Source: Cyrtodaria siliqua (lineage: Eukaryota > Mollusca > Bivalvia > Adapedonta > Hiatellidae). Taken from it: a stretch of 64,000 nt of DNA. The stretch is taken from assembly GCA_037043455.1 (NCBI GenBank), contig JAWPHD010004496.1, positions 122,339 to 186,338 of the forward strand, read 5' to 3'. Below the pieces are notes generated by a model that was given only the letters and a program-made list of their open reading frames with translations, ran no database searches and was not told where the DNA came from. Numbering within the stretch: position 1 is the stretch's first letter; each line of letters starts with the position of its first letter. The position numbers and the translations under genes are program-made. This document shows, in pieces, positions 1 to 12,893 of the stretch.

Positions 1-160
1 TGTAATGCTTTGTAAAAGTAACGTTGTAATTGATTTTAATGCGTGTTCTTGGTTGACTATTTTCTTTGAAAGATATAATTGCTGTTCCACATTTATACCT
101 ACCTATGTTGTCTTTACGACATTTACAAATTAATGTAATGCTCACTGTTTAAAACATTAA

Positions 161-310
161 CACAGTTATTAGTCAATGTTTAATCAATAACACAGTTATT
201 AGTCAATGTTTAATCAGTAACACAGTTATTAGTCAATGTTTAAGCATTAACACAGTTATTAGTCAATGTTTAATCAATAACACAGTTATTAGTCAATGTT
301 TAATCAATAA
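161..310. repeat. 30-bp tandem repeat
   Basis: About five head-to-tail units of roughly 30 bp share the core cacagttattagtcaatg. Units differ by single bases (taatcaat, taatcagt, taagcatt), so the array is slightly diverged. It ends just before the left edge of segmental duplication copy A at 347. Confidence 0.9.
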
Positions 311-721
311 CGGAAAATGTATTAGTCAAGACGCTAACATTTTAATCGGGTTTGTCATATGCACATCATACTACATGATTAAATACATGCACATAGATAG
401 TAGTCAACGTTTTAATTGTTACCATGAAAACAATTTTCTTGATCACCAAACTTTGTTTAGCTTGTTTTAGCGATTTCTTCAGCAAACTGTAGGGGAGGAG
501 AAGGGGGAAAAGACGGTGTGTTTTATTCGCGATAAAAAGTTTGCTGTAATCGTCCAAGTACTTGATATGATAAATGACGCCCGCAGTCGTTGATAGTAAT
601 ACAGAATTTAAAACACTATATCGTTATTATAAATGTTTTAAATCACACCATTTATAAATAAATAAAATTAAAACAATGGCTATTTAGGAAAAGATGAATT
701 AGTTTACACTATAATTAAAAG

Positions 722-1545
722 TAGATATAAAAATCGAACAGGAAAAGTAGCATGCAAGGACGACAGTCAACCACAAACACACAAAGAAACAAAAACGGGA
801 TTTTAGTCAATTATTTAGCATATCCTTGGCAAGTAAATAAATAACACTGCAACATACCCTTTAAAACACTTTACAATGGTCACGGAATTAAATTCGACAA
901 CACAATCCGATATCTCAGACCATATTTTGCGAACTTTATAACCCGGAAAGAAACCCTTGCCTACATGTACAATGTCCTTGTTATCAATTATATACATTAA
1001 ACCACTTTAAAGCTCCATATCCGTAACTTTTGACCACAGTCAACCACAAACTCGCACAGAAACAAACAAATACAATGAGACAGTGCAAATGGAGAAATCG
1101 TCGCCAGGTTATATTCTTTAGCAAACAAGGCAGCATTAATAGGCAAGATTAATGATCGTGTATATACAACATAAAAACTACAACAACGTCTAGAAAGGCA
1201 CAAAGCAGGTACTCGATGACTTGGCAAAAACCAGGGCGACAAAAAAGAAAACCGCTAAGAGTAAATATACAGAAACAAAGAACAAATTTAATGTTGAATT
1301 AAAGGTGGTCAAATAAGATATCACAAACACAAAAGGGTTGACAATAGGGCTACCGCCTTGGAACGGTCAGTGGCAAAAAAAGGCCGATGGGGGTTTAAGA
1401 CAAGACTAGATTTAAGACAAACATCAAACGCTACCGTCCTATGAGGTTAAGGTAGACGTTATCATAGAGTCCACAATCTGTCCGGTCATCGCACACAATC
1501 AAAGAGGAAAGCATAGTGACGAACTGTAAATGGGTCCACCACTAA
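722..1545 (-). repeat. Dispersed repeat R1 (interrupted), copy in duplication A
   Basis: The reverse complement matches the repeat at 27495-28065, 35448-35604 and 52215-52446. Shared landmarks are gtggttgactgtcg, the cacaaacacaaaagggttga word, gctaccgccttggaacggtc and the tccggtcatcg stretch. The middle (about 800-1260) is unrelated and looks inserted or rearranged. The family is unclassified: no coding capacity and no clear A or B box. Confidence 0.65.
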
Positions 1546-1559
1546 ACAAGCAGTGCGTT

Positions 1560-2200
1560 GCTAAATGATAATGTCATAACCTCTTATGATAATCATTTTA
1601 ATGCTAAATGATTTAGCCAGTATATAAATTATATTAAAGGTAAAATAGTGCATACTACATAATATGCATTCTATCTGCATGTGTATACATTGTCCTATTC
1701 AGTAAACAGACATCTAAATCATTACTTTTCATAACATTACTATTTTGAACCACCGCCATTTAACTGTTCGGATTATTCCGAATCAAAGCCGGAATGTGAG
1801 TAGTCTCCGAAAGCCAGCGAATACGAAAAGAAATTTGAAAAATAAAAAATATTTAAAAAAATAAATCTTTGAAAAACGGGTACTGTCCATATACATTTTG
1901 CATTTTAAAGTAAAAGACGAATGAGGCTTACAATTGTTTGTATATGTTTAGAAAGATATGTTTATATGTAATTGAAAATTAATCGTTGTTTTTCAATAAA
2001 TGTAATGCTATATACAAGAAAACAACAGCATATATAGATATATCAAGGATGCCAAGAAACCACGCACTATAGTAGCGAAATGTCACTACTACAGAGACCG
2101 TGAAAGTGCTCGACCAAAATACTACGACTGTACAGAGACTTTGAAAAGAGAAAAGTTTGGAATCGGCATACAATGACCAAAACAGGAACGAGGCGCCAGG
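1560..2200. other. Non-coding stretch inside duplication A
   Basis: AT-rich sequence between R1 and the LINE relic, present in both duplicates. I see no gene, terminal repeat or tandem array. Confidence 0.5.
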
Positions 2201-2218
2201 AAGGATTTATATCCCATA

Positions 2219-4960
2219 ATGCAACAGGAGAAACACAAAGGGAAAACTGTCAAAATGGTCAAAGACAAACTGTACGTGAACGGACATGAATATAAGCCAG
2301 CAACACCAACCGGAAAAAAACAGGGAGGTCACAAGGAGCACCTTGACATTATATCTTTGAATGTAAACGGACTTTGCCGAAAATTAGTTGACACTGATTT
2401 TATTGAATTTCTAAAACAATATGATATCTTTATTTTTCAAAAACGTTGTCACGTAAATAAAAATATCATCTTAAATTTAAGTATACCTGGTTTTGTTTGT
2501 GATCACATATTTTTGGAAATAAATCACCAAATGTCACCAAATGTTAGAACAGGACGATATAGTGGTGGAATATCCAGCTATTACAAAGATATTGAAAGAA
2601 AAATATAATAATTATTGAAAACAATCAATGTGGCATTATGTGGGTTAAATTATCACATGATTTGTTTGCATTTGATTATGATGCATATGTATCTAACATA
2701 TGTATATATTAACAACAAATTCCGACGTATTAAATAATAAGAAATTGATTTTACGAACAACTTCAAATAGGTAAATATATAGTAATAAAGGTAATAGTAG
2801 AACATTGAATTTTATCTGAACTTATCGATTTTGATCGATATTTTAGAGATGATGACTCATTGTAAATGCTGAAAACATTCCTCCACGAGTAAATAAAGAT
2901 CACATGATCGACATGAATGTGCGTCATTTACTTCAATTATGTCAAAGAACTGGACTGATAATTGCAAACGGTTTGTATCTCATACACGAGTGGTATGAGC
3001 ACCGTAAATTATATATTACTTCATTTCTCAGATTGTATTGTATATATAACCGGGTCTCAGGTGTAAGATTTAAACACATAAAACTTCCCAGGTTTAAACT
3101 ATTTATTCGTCCAGGTTCGCAATATACGAATCAAACCATTATTTTGAGCCCGAAACATATAAGAACAACAACGGTAAAACTAAGTGAAAATCTATCAGAT
3201 AAGCTAAACGGCTCAATTCAGCAAATGCAACATTTCACGTACATGTATACTATAAAAACACTTAAAACAGTCTTACCAGAATCGCTTCCATAATATGCGT
3301 TTCTCAATAAATATGCTCAAAGATAAGAGCTTATGTAATATGACAAAGCCTATCTAGAAACTATCAATCTATAGCTAAGTTTGGTCTCGCGACCTTACCC
3401 TCAAAAAGCTAGATGTAGAATGCCTCGTAGTTAGAGATAGGAAGGCGGGAGTTAGTAATTTTAGCGTCAATAAGGGGTTATCGGGTGTCAACCCCGTGCA
3501 TGCAGTGAGAACTTCTCATCCCTCGGTAAACACTCTAAACCATTCACTCACACCATATCGACACAATAAACACAGAGACAACACAGTACGCAACATAGTA
3601 CACCACGAAACAGTTAGTACGTGCGATTGCCAGCCTAGCATATAAATATAGTTAAAACAATTGATCTTATCATCAAAACCCTTTATAAACACTCGGTTAC
3701 ATATACTGAAACGAAAAAGAAACTCGGGAATTTCCGTTATAGGCCTGTATACAATATGTTGCCGTGTTAATCGAATGGTATATGGCTACATAAGACCTTT
3801 CATTTCGGAAACAAAAGACTAAAACAAATAGACAATACAGCAAATAATAGTAATCTTTCAAAGTTTCATTATTGACAGAGTACGCGTTTGGCTCAAGCAT
3901 GTGAGCAAACTTAGGATGCAACCTTTTGCAAACATTTTACACTAAATACAGTACTGAAAATGTATTGTTACAAAGTGTGTTGTGATTAAACGTCTACAAC
4001 ATCACAGTTGTGTCTTTTCTCTAACTAATGGCAACTTTGTTTTACAAAACATCTTTAGATTTCGTTGGAATATTATGTGGAGTATATACAAGTTGCGGAA
4101 ATTCCCGAGTTGCTTTTCTTTTTCGCTTCTGTATATTTTACATTTTAAGATAACGGATTTTAACGAATTTTCTTATCATGCACCTGTATATACACTGTTT
4201 TGAAGCAAAACTAGTAGGAAATAATGCACTTGCCACCGGCATATTAAATGAACCGATGCAAAATAAAATCACGTGGGACGAGTCCAAGATCCACTCGTTA
4301 AGAGACGTTCTCATGAATAACAATGAACAATTATCAAATCGACGACATAGTCAATTCGTTCACAACGTACATGTATGAGAGCGCATTCAGCTTATTTGGT
4401 AAAACGTATAATAAAGAAAATAAAACGAGCTTTTAAAACAGCAAGAAAGAAATGCATTTGTAAAAGAAAAGAATGACGCAAACAACCATGTCTTTATTTC
4501 AACGCGCTCTATTTATAAACGTGTAAAACGGAAAGCTAGAGACGAATATAAAACAAATGAAGACAAACGATTACAAGCTTTAGCAAAAAGCAACCTCGAA
4601 CATTTTGGAAATCTTTAAAAATAAAATGCAAAAAACAAATCAGCAGATGCAAAAAAAAACAGAAAAAATCCCATATCCCAGATGTGTTCGATTAACTAAA
4701 AAAAAAGGTATGGAAACACAAACGAGTCGAAACAACAACCTCTGAACATAGAAGGTACATTCGATCACGAATTAGACGCAGAGATAACAGAAATCGAACT
4801 ACGAGCCGCGATTTTCCACCATAGAAAACAAATATGTAATCTGACCGAAGCATACATGCTATACCATGACATAACAGTCAATGAAAATATTTGCAGCAAA
4901 AAATCTTTTCCATGTATGTTAAATGACAAGTCAGCGTTGGAAAATAGGTATTTAAGTATA
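2219..4960 (+). pseudogene. Decayed non-LTR retrotransposon (LINE), copy A
   Basis: A 129-codon open stretch at 2219-2608 carries an apurinic-endonuclease-like start: DIISLNVNGL near residue 43, YDIFIFQ near residue 69, and the GRYSGGI motif near residue 112. A further endonuclease part follows around 2904-3060 (HLLQLCQRTGLIIANG), after stops. From 4178 to 4960 broken frames resemble the linker before reverse transcriptase (SAFSLFGKTYNK, AEITEIELRAAIFH). No YxDD region is visible, so the element is truncated as well as frameshifted. A MITE at 3704-4133 sits between the two parts. Family knowledge suggests a LINE with an endonuclease; the clade is not determinable here. Confidence 0.75.
3704..4133. 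mobile_element. TA-flanked MITE (family T), copy 1
   Basis: The left end reads tactgaaacgaaaaagaaac and the right end is its near reverse complement, ending gcttctgta. Both ends are followed by TA, as expected for Tc1/mariner-type insertion. The ends share an extended inverted repeat including ctcgggaatttccg / cggaaattcccgag. There is no coding capacity. The duplicate is at 18273-18707 and a diverged independent copy is at 46369-46813. Confidence 0.75.
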
Positions 4961-5158
4961 GTAACTATTGTTTAAATCCCTTACAACTAGTATGTGTTCA
5001 GTACTTTTTGTTAGGAATGTGTAGATAATGATGAAAGATTAAAATTTACTTCTAGATCGCCACAAAATTAATATTTTATTTAATAGCAGTAGGCGTTCAA
5101 CTATTAAGCCGAATCATAATGCCAAAATGGATATCCGTTACCTTGCATCTATACTTAC

Positions 5159-5672
5159 AACACTCCATTCGGACCTAACTGTCTAGCTATACCCGCTATT
5201 GTAGCTATCAGAAACGGTGTCCCAAACGCCCATAGTAGCGGTTTCCAATCCCGCTTGCCGAAATTAAAATGTTTGCCAAAGTATATCAGCATGAATGCAT
5301 TCACGGCCACAACGTTTACTATCAAATTCTGCGCAGATTTAAATTCCAATAAAGCGAATCCATAGAACTCACACAATTCCTTAGGATACACGTGGTCTTT
5401 GGTGATCACGATATGCACGTGGTCTCCGAAATGACACATATTGAACAGTCCGTCAGAGATTGCAAGATAGACCACAAACCGTTTGCCTTTAGTCCAAATG
5501 GTGAAAAAGGTTAAATAAGTTTGTGTTTTAAACGACAACACGAGAGTAATGACTGCACATGTGAAACTGCTAAATATGCAACTAATGCCGGTATATGTAT
5601 GTAATAAAATGATCCGTTAACCAAACCGAAAACTGGTAAATCGTAACCGCTTTCCGAAATGTTCCTGGTCAT
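5159..5672 (-). pseudogene. Seven-transmembrane receptor exon 1, copy A (1-bp deletion)
   Basis: This is the duplicate of the open exon at 19732-20246 and encodes the same N-terminal half of a membrane receptor. It is exactly one base shorter (514 against 515 nt): near 5580 copy A reads tgcaactaa where copy B reads tgcaaactaa. The deletion shifts the frame within transmembrane segment 1, between the ATG at 5672 and the downstream open part. The rest (TM2 to TM4) stays open and ends at the same donor, gtaagtat, on the minus strand at 5158-5151. Either the copy is inactivated or the missing A is an assembly error. The remaining sequence differs from copy B by few substitutions, such as NMCHFG against NVCHFG. 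Confidence 0.7.
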
Positions 5673-5913
5673 CGTTTCCAAAAGGAATACTATGTATTTC
5701 TCAGTAGAATTTCCGTGTAAAACACTGACACTCCTCCTATATTCTCAGCGAAAAGCGTGTGTTGTTTGAAGTGTATTTATAATAACGTTTAGTACCTAAA
5801 ATAAATTAACACAAATCGTTATCGAGAGTTCATTTAATACCGACATTAATTCTATTAGACATTAATTCTATTAATTGCAATTATTCTTTCATCCAATTAA
5901 GCCTCTACTCATA

Positions 5914-8480
5914 CAGCTATAGAACCGTTTTATTACCGAGCACAAACTAGTTTGAAACGATAGCTAAACGAACTCAAAACGCGGCACAACACAAACGCGT
6001 TTAACTGGGTTTCTGCGGATTAACCAATGAACATTGAAGAAAAACGTTTCCAACGTTTTTTTCTGCTGTAAACGGGTTTGTCTCATTCCGAGTTTTTGCG
6101 TTTGTAAGTTTAGCCAATCAGGTTGCTGATATTTAGTTTGGCCATTCAGAACACGAAACGCCTAAACTGTAAACGGTGACTGAGCAAACGGTTAAAAACG
6201 GGTTTCTGCGTATTTCCGTTTGACCAATGAGAATGCAGATCATTTAACCACTAAAACATTCCGTTGCGCTAAATAATTATTTCGTAGCAGACGCATACTA
6301 TTTTATATTAGTGGCGATACTCTGTTAAGCTATACATGGTGTTGTATAAATAATGAGTTACATAGCTATATGATACATGTTTATTTATTTGCGTTAATGG
6401 GATTAACACTTTAAGTGGACTTAATAAACAGGCGCCGCGCATGAAATGAATGACACGCTTACTGCGTGTGTGTGTGTATTAGGTGTTAATTTTGTAATCG
6501 TAATAACTGACACGCTGAACGGCGGAGTTGACTATACGCATTAAATATAAGGGGTTAAACAATTACACATGATTATTTTGATCACGATTCGGTTCTTAGA
6601 ATACATTTAATGCAAATCAAACGTAATGTTTAAAGAGTCAAACATACTTTATATCTGGGACGTCATACAGAGCCCTGTTTATATATACGGCTTTTATTGT
6701 GCTTACACAACATGGGTATAGCGATACAAACTAATTATAACAAATTAACTTTAAACGTATGATAAATACAAATACACAAAACAATTTAACGAATCGACAT
6801 ATTAAGAAAATTTCATTCGGCGGATCCAAAATGCAGCTGTTCAAAGTACACGCATATTTCAATGCGTCAATTACTATTTATTGTTTACTAATTGCATGTA
6901 ATAAAGTATTATGTGAAAAAGTGTTATTACATCTATAACAGCAACGTTTTGGAGTTTCACATTCATAATCCTGTTTTTTTTAATAATTTACAAACTTCAA
7001 AAATGGGATTTTGATTTCAGATAACTATTTGATAGAACACAATAACAAAGAGGAAAAAGCATGCAAACATATAGCTACTAGTGGATATTAACATGTATCT
7101 AAGAGAAGCAACAGATATGTATGTATAAACGTATACGTATTTTTTTAATTAAAACCAAACAAATAAAAATAAAAATAATAAGCGTAAGAAACAACAATAT
7201 TATAACTTATCAATAACTTAAAATGTTACGATTAATTTCATGAAGGTCTGCGCTCCCGTTATTGAACGATAACGTGAGCAAATGAACGATAAACTAAGAC
7301 CATACTTTGCTCTAGATATGATTTATATTCATAATCAAGGATCGTTGTCAGTCTTTCATGTTTTTATTCTGATGATTACTGATTTGACGCACCAAGTGTA
7401 CATGTATAATGAAGTGTACTAATTAAATGCTATACAACAAACCAATTAGCCGAAATGCCAACTGACCACCCGTCGCCATATTTAGTATGTATTCGTTATT
7501 TACATAAAATGTATTATGGTAAACACTATAAACTAAATTTTACGGCTTTTTGTTATATTATGAACTAAATTATTTATCTCAAATTAGAAACAAGCATGTG
7601 ACATGTTTGTTACTTTAATAAATATATCAAATTGATTAGTTCAAATACAACAATAAACATAATATATAATTATTGTTTTCGACCAGTCATGTAGACGCAA
7701 ATTCAACGGGCTGTTTAAATAACGTGTAGTAACGGGTGAATAATTATCAAAATGGAATGAAAAATAGAGACGATTAGACCATGTGAAGCTTATTTTGAAA
7801 CGAAACGGATAGGTAGCCTTCCCGACCCCCACACCCACAAACACACCCCACTTCCACTCCACGCCATCCAACACACACACACGTGCACACACACAAACAT
7901 ATACGCGCTGTCCGTCCATCTGTATCATTACATGCTGTTGTGTTTCATAAGTTTATTTTAATTGAATTTGTTTTCAAACGTTTATTTATATGTATAACGC
8001 ATTCAATGAAATCGCATCGAAACAGAGTCAGGTAATTAAACTGTGCTTGCAACTAATAAAGCTAAGTTGAGAATGCTTAATTATACTCATTCTCCATAAG
8101 ACAGCTACCTCGGTAGCTCAGTGTAAGGCATTGTGCTTGAAACTATAAATGTATTGTAACAGTCATGCATGGGGGACTTAATTTACGCTGATATTATATT
8201 TCTATAACTGGTAGAATCTAGCCATTGAATTATACATGTATGATGTGGTCAGCAGATGAAGCGGGGGTTCATAAGTGGTTAAGTGACACCATCCTGTATA
8301 CCAGGACATGGATGAGATTTGAACTTTATTTTAACAAAAGACGTAGGATGATTTTGTTTCCTCATTAAGTAGTGTCATTCAATTGACCAATCAAACGCTG
8401 ACCAATGTATAATCATCATATTAGTGATACTTAACTTAAGACTCGACATCCTGCAGAAACAGGATTCGTGTAGGGGGGTT
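5914..8480. other. Intergenic stretch, no gene recognised
   Basis: Between 6000 and 6250 three loosely similar ~100-bp stretches each combine a cgggttt word with a CCAAT box (aaccaatgaac, gccaatcagg, gaccaatgag). For a minus-strand gene starting at 5672 they would lie upstream, but they fall outside the duplicated block. Around 7800-7915 there is a CA-rich tract. At 8105-8125 a tRNA-A-box-like string, gtagctcagtg, occurs without a convincing B box. Nothing else is supportable. Confidence 0.4.
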
Positions 8481-8486
8481 GATTTT

Positions 8487-9965
8487 CGATTTTGCCATTA
8501 TCAAATCTCGCTCTCGTTTTTCGCGAGATTTCGAGTTCGGGGTGTCTCAATGAGTAAAGAGTGTTTAATTGTTCTAGACACATTTTAGAACGTATCATGC
8601 AAAAATATCGTGCGAGTGCATTTTCTAGTTGTGTTAGTAATATAAGCTGTCGGAATATTGACCTTTTCTTGGTAAAATGGCTTTTTTACTGCTATTATAA
8701 TGATACCTTAAAACCGAAAGTAGGTAGATGTGCGTTATTCAAAGATCATTATCCTCGTGTTTAATAAATTATTTAAAGTAATTCACTTTATTTATTACAC
8801 TTAAATACGTCCCTACATTTAATCGTATTAACCAAGTTATATATATAACTTTCTTGTAAACAGGAACGATTCATATTAATCTTGTCTACCAGCTATACAA
8901 TAAAAATAAAAGAATAATTAAGCATAGTAGTTTGAGAGTCTTTCAATTCTCCTTTAAATAACTTTCATACAAGTATATTCCACAACCGAATATGTTTCGC
9001 AAAAAGTAATTTACTGTTGATACGGCATATATAAATTAACACAACTCTGCAATACATTTTTTTATTCCTACTATAAGATTTTATAAATCATGGGACGTTC
9101 ATAGATATATAGCCATGCTAAAAACAATTAATTGAACAGTCGCTTATGTTGGGTTTTATTTACAGGTTGTTTATTGCAATCGAAATATAAACGGTTTCTC
9201 CAATCGTAATAATGCGATACCCCGTGGCTAATTGGCTGTCCTAAGCAGGATGTTTGTTTAGATCAAAGAGGCCATAAATCACAAACACTGGCTACGCGTG
9301 GAGTGTTGACATCAGATGTATACTATAACTGTGTCATATTTTAATGTGTGACATACGGCGAGAGTAAAAATATTACTTGAGTTAACTGTTTTAATTTTCA
9401 ATTTTATTTATAGAATGCATTTGTGAAACTAAACACATTACAAATGAATTACGTTCAGTAGGATATGTCCAAATAAAAAACGTGAGTCAGCACGTACAGT
9501 ACTGGATTCTCAAACCACTGGTAGACAATATTAATATGAACCGTTCCTGTTTACAAGAAGTTATATATATAATTATAAATAAATAAAACTTGTTAAACAT
9601 GTTAATTGTGATTAAAATGCAGGTACTTGCTTATTCAAGTGTAATAAGTAAAGCTAATTACTTTAAATAATTTACGAAACATGAGGAGTATGATATTTGA
9701 GTAATGCACATCTACCTTAACTTTCAAGGTATTATTATAGTGGCAGTAAAAAAAGCCATTTCCCACAGAAACGGTCAATATTCTAACAGCTTATATTACT
9801 AACACAACCAGAAATAGCACTCGCACGATATTTGTTCATGATACGTTCTAAACTGTGTCTAAAACAAATATACACTGTATATTCACTAAACAGAGTTAAT
9901 GTTCAGACCCCACGAACTCGAAATCTTGCAAAAAACGAGAGCGGGATTTGATAATGGCAAAATGT
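8487..9965. mobile_element. Foldback transposon with ~400-450-bp inverted arms
   Basis: The left arm (8487-8892) begins cgattttgccattatcaaat. The right arm (9518-9965) is its diverged reverse complement, ending ttgataatggcaaaat. Landmarks present in both arms are the cgagagcg box, gtgttagtaatataagctgt, accgaaagtaggtagat and aacaggaacg. About 620 bp of unique interior has no long frame. A partly degraded, inverted second copy lies at 57405-58794, including the same interior. Long terminal inverted repeats with no transposase suggest a non-autonomous DNA element; I could not identify the superfamily. Confidence 0.75.
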
Positions 9966-10199
9966 GAATATCTTTTATTATTCCGAATATATCAAGTTAT
10001 CGGATCGCAAACCCTTCTTCTGGGACGGCTTTAAATAACATTCCATGTGTTGACAAACCATTAAACACCATTTAAATATTTCCGTATTTTGTTACAGCGC
10101 CGCTTACTGATGTGAAATGGGTACACTTAAAACGTGTATGCCACTCGCTTATCCATACACTCTAATATCTACACGCGTTGTGGATTTTCACTTGGTTAA

Positions 10200-10619
10200 A
10201 GGGAATACATCAGGATTGGTAGTTCTTTTAAAATTGTTCAAATATATTATTTCGCAATTAAAATAAGAAAAAATGAACTAAATGAGCTATACACGACCAA
10301 AGTAAATTACACCTAACATATACAAAAAAATACATACATGTGGTATTGACTAACTAAGGTTACGTGCCAAAGATAGCTATATTAAGCTTGGCGGTAAAAA
10401 AATCGCAACATCTTGCAAAACGAACGTCATGTGTCAGTATCGCCGCGGTGATCACGTGTGACGGTTACTTATAATCTGGTGATTACTCCATGGCCTAATA
10501 AGCCTGTAGTATAGGAAACTTATTGAGCTTGCTATACAGTAGCTTAGAGCCATTTCACAATTTCATAGCTTTGTATTTAATTAATACACGTGTTGCCTCC
10601 AAAACCTGATGTACTTCCT
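10200..10619. mobile_element. TTAA-flanked MITE (family P), copy 1
   Basis: Terminal inverted repeats agggaatacatcagg and cctgatgtacttcct are flanked on both sides by TTAA (10196-10199 and 10620-10623). A TTAA target duplication is the hallmark of piggyBac-like (also Kolobok) insertion. The 420-bp interior is non-coding. A second copy at 21454-21798 shares the termini and an internal aggttacg box. Confidence 0.75.
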
Positions 10620-10667
10620 TTAAGTTGCGGAAGGACGATATAATTCGTGCATTTTAAAAAATCATGC

Positions 10668-10757
10668 CTGTAGTAGTAGTAGTAGTACTGGTGGTGGTGG
10701 TAGTAGTAGTAGTAGCAGCAGCAGCAGCAGTAGCAGCAGCAGCAGTAGCAGTTGTAG
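10668..10757. repeat. Trinucleotide microsatellite (AGT/AGC)
   Basis: Compound run of agt, ggt and agc triplets, about 90 bp, interrupted. No reading frame uses it. Confidence 0.95.
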
Positions 10758-12600
10758 TATCATCCAAATTAACACAAAATTACGACATGATGTGAACAAA
10801 CGTAACGCATGCGAATAATGAACGTTAACCTGAATTATTTAATTATTTTTTTTTAGTCCAAGCTTTATCTAAAGTGCTCGCTGCCACCGAGCTTCGTCGT
10901 GCAGCAATGGATGGTGGTTTGTCCTTATACCTGCATTATTAATTATTCGTATTTATTTGTCAAATCAATCATGAATGCTATCAATGTATATAGGACTGGT
11001 ATCCTGAACTGTTATTTACGAGTGTCCGTGGAGCGTCCGTGTGTGTGTGTGTAATTCTAAGGTTTATAGTCCGTCCGCCAACGAACACGTCAAGGTATAC
11101 CTGACGAGATGGGCACAATAGAGTCTGGACTTTTAAAGGTGTAATTTTGAATTTTGAAGCTGATATAGACCTTGCCAACAGGTCTGTTCAATGCCTAAAT
11201 ATGTGCTAAAAGCGGTGTCAACAACAGCGGTTAATTCAACCTAATTTCGTGTATTGACACCTTACCGTGGAGCGTCCATTACTGACCATTACAGTCACAG
11301 ATGGGGTTCTCAGCGTCTCGTATGTTGGCCAAATACATGTTGTTACATATAGTCAGTTACTCCCTTTTATTTCAATCAGCCAATCGCAAGTGACGAACTA
11401 AATAATACATTGTACAATCCTAAATTTTAATTATGCATGCTGTATTGTATTATATAATTTTATCAGGCGACATAACATTTATAGCTATGATATACGACGA
11501 ATATTTATTTAATTTATAATTAAAGAGGCACTTTATAATACTAAAACAGGCTGACATTTATTTTCAATATATGTTATTTGTATTAATACAATGTGCACTG
11601 GTCAAAATTATTTTATGATCAGATGAAAACTATCTGGTATTTGATACTCTCAGAAACTATTTTATTGAATAGTTTAAAACTATAAGGAGTAAAACACATT
11701 ATTAATTTAGTTTACTTCCGTTCTTGTACTGTCTACGTATATAGTGAGCACAAACAATGTTGTACAAATAATCACAGTCATATTAATAATTAGCTATTAG
11801 ATCTGTGAAATAATTAGGAATAAAAAAATGTAAACCAGATATAACTATTTTACCACATTGCAATATGATAATGCTGTTTTCTTATGGAATCGGTTAAAGT
11901 TAAATAATATAACTTCACAGGATATCGAGTTCTTCAAAGTTAAGTTAATACGTTTTTCATATTATAAGTAACTGTATGACGTTGTTTATATCTCTCAATA
12001 ACGGCAATATCTGCAGATTTCGAAACATTATAGTTTAGGTTTGAAACACGGCAGCCTTAATATTTTTTATTTAAATTCGCGGCGTCCCGTCAATTTCTTT
12101 CTCTATAAGATCAATTAAATTCGTGCCTTTTGTGACTGTTTCTTGTCGTTCGTGTGTATTTTAAAGTAATGAATTCTAAGTTCATACTCTGTACTATAAT
12201 GTATATATCGGCGTATTCATGCATTTAAACCGCTATTCACGCTTTATTTCCAACCAGTGTACTTTTTTTGTTTTTGCAATCGTAACAGTGCATAATCGTA
12301 TTCAAATTAAACCAGGAACATATGTTTCACAATATATGACATAATTGCTATGAACACCGTTGTTATAAAAAAATTTCATACGAGCAATTTAATTAATAAA
12401 TATTTGAATCAGCTTGATTCATATTAAAGGGATAAAGACAACCTGAAATTCTTTAAAGCTCGCGGCATCCCGTTAGTGTTTCTTCGTTAATTGCATATTT
12501 TGTTTTTGTATATTACTACATTTGACAATATTGCACAGTTTAACGAAAATATATTCAAATATGAGAGGATATAACTTTTTAATTTAAAAATATATTCAAG
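10758..12600. other. AT-rich non-coding stretch with MITE-like debris
   Basis: No gene seen. The words gcggcgtcccg (about 12082) and gcggcatcccg (about 12463) recur and reappear inverted at about 31880 (cgggacgcggc). This indicates diverged pieces of the repeat family that also includes 12608-12893 and 31341-31929. Confidence 0.4.
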
Positions 12601-12607
12601 CAACGTT

Positions 12608-12893
12608 AGAGGGACACATCGCAATCTTGTTTGTTTTTTTAAACTCAGGCGTTCTGTAGATAACACATTTGTTCAATCATTTATATTAATTATAAGAATA
12701 GTAATAAGCAAATTGTATTGTATAGCACCAATAATATATTAAAACGTATAATAAAGTAAGACGAAAAAGAGAATACTTAAAATAGTATCTATTTAAATGC
12801 AACCAGGTTAAACGTAAATATGATTCTGGTTATATAAATCGAGACACCCATTTCAAACACTTCAAGATTGCCGTGGGTCCCTTTAAAACGAAC
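12608..12893. mobile_element. MITE-like element, agggacacannGCAATCTTG termini
   Basis: The left end agagggacacatcgcaatctt is matched in inverse at the right by caagattgccgtgggtccct, followed by ttaa. A further inverse end occurs at about 12932-12951 (caagattgctctgcgtccct), so elements may be nested. No coding sequence. The same termini bound 31341-31929. Confidence 0.5.

Larger units (their letters stand above)
347..5913. repeat. Segmental duplication, copy A (5.57 kb)
   Basis: The whole block recurs in direct orientation at 13122-20476. Similarity begins at cgggtttgtcatatgcac in both copies and ends after gcctctactcata. Without the 1788-bp hAT insertion and its target duplication the second copy is about 5.56 kb, so the two blocks match nearly base for base in length. 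Differences are scattered substitutions and short indels, a few percent by eye. The block carries an R1 repeat, a LINE relic, a MITE and a receptor exon. Distal flanks are unrelated. Confidence 0.95.

Noticed and set aside
120..310. CRISPR-like short direct repeats
   Set aside because: No spacers: the whole ~30-bp unit repeats head to tail.
8105..8170. Possible tRNA gene or SINE head (gtagctcagtgtaaggc)
   Set aside because: Only an A-box-like string is present; no B box at the right distance and no cloverleaf.
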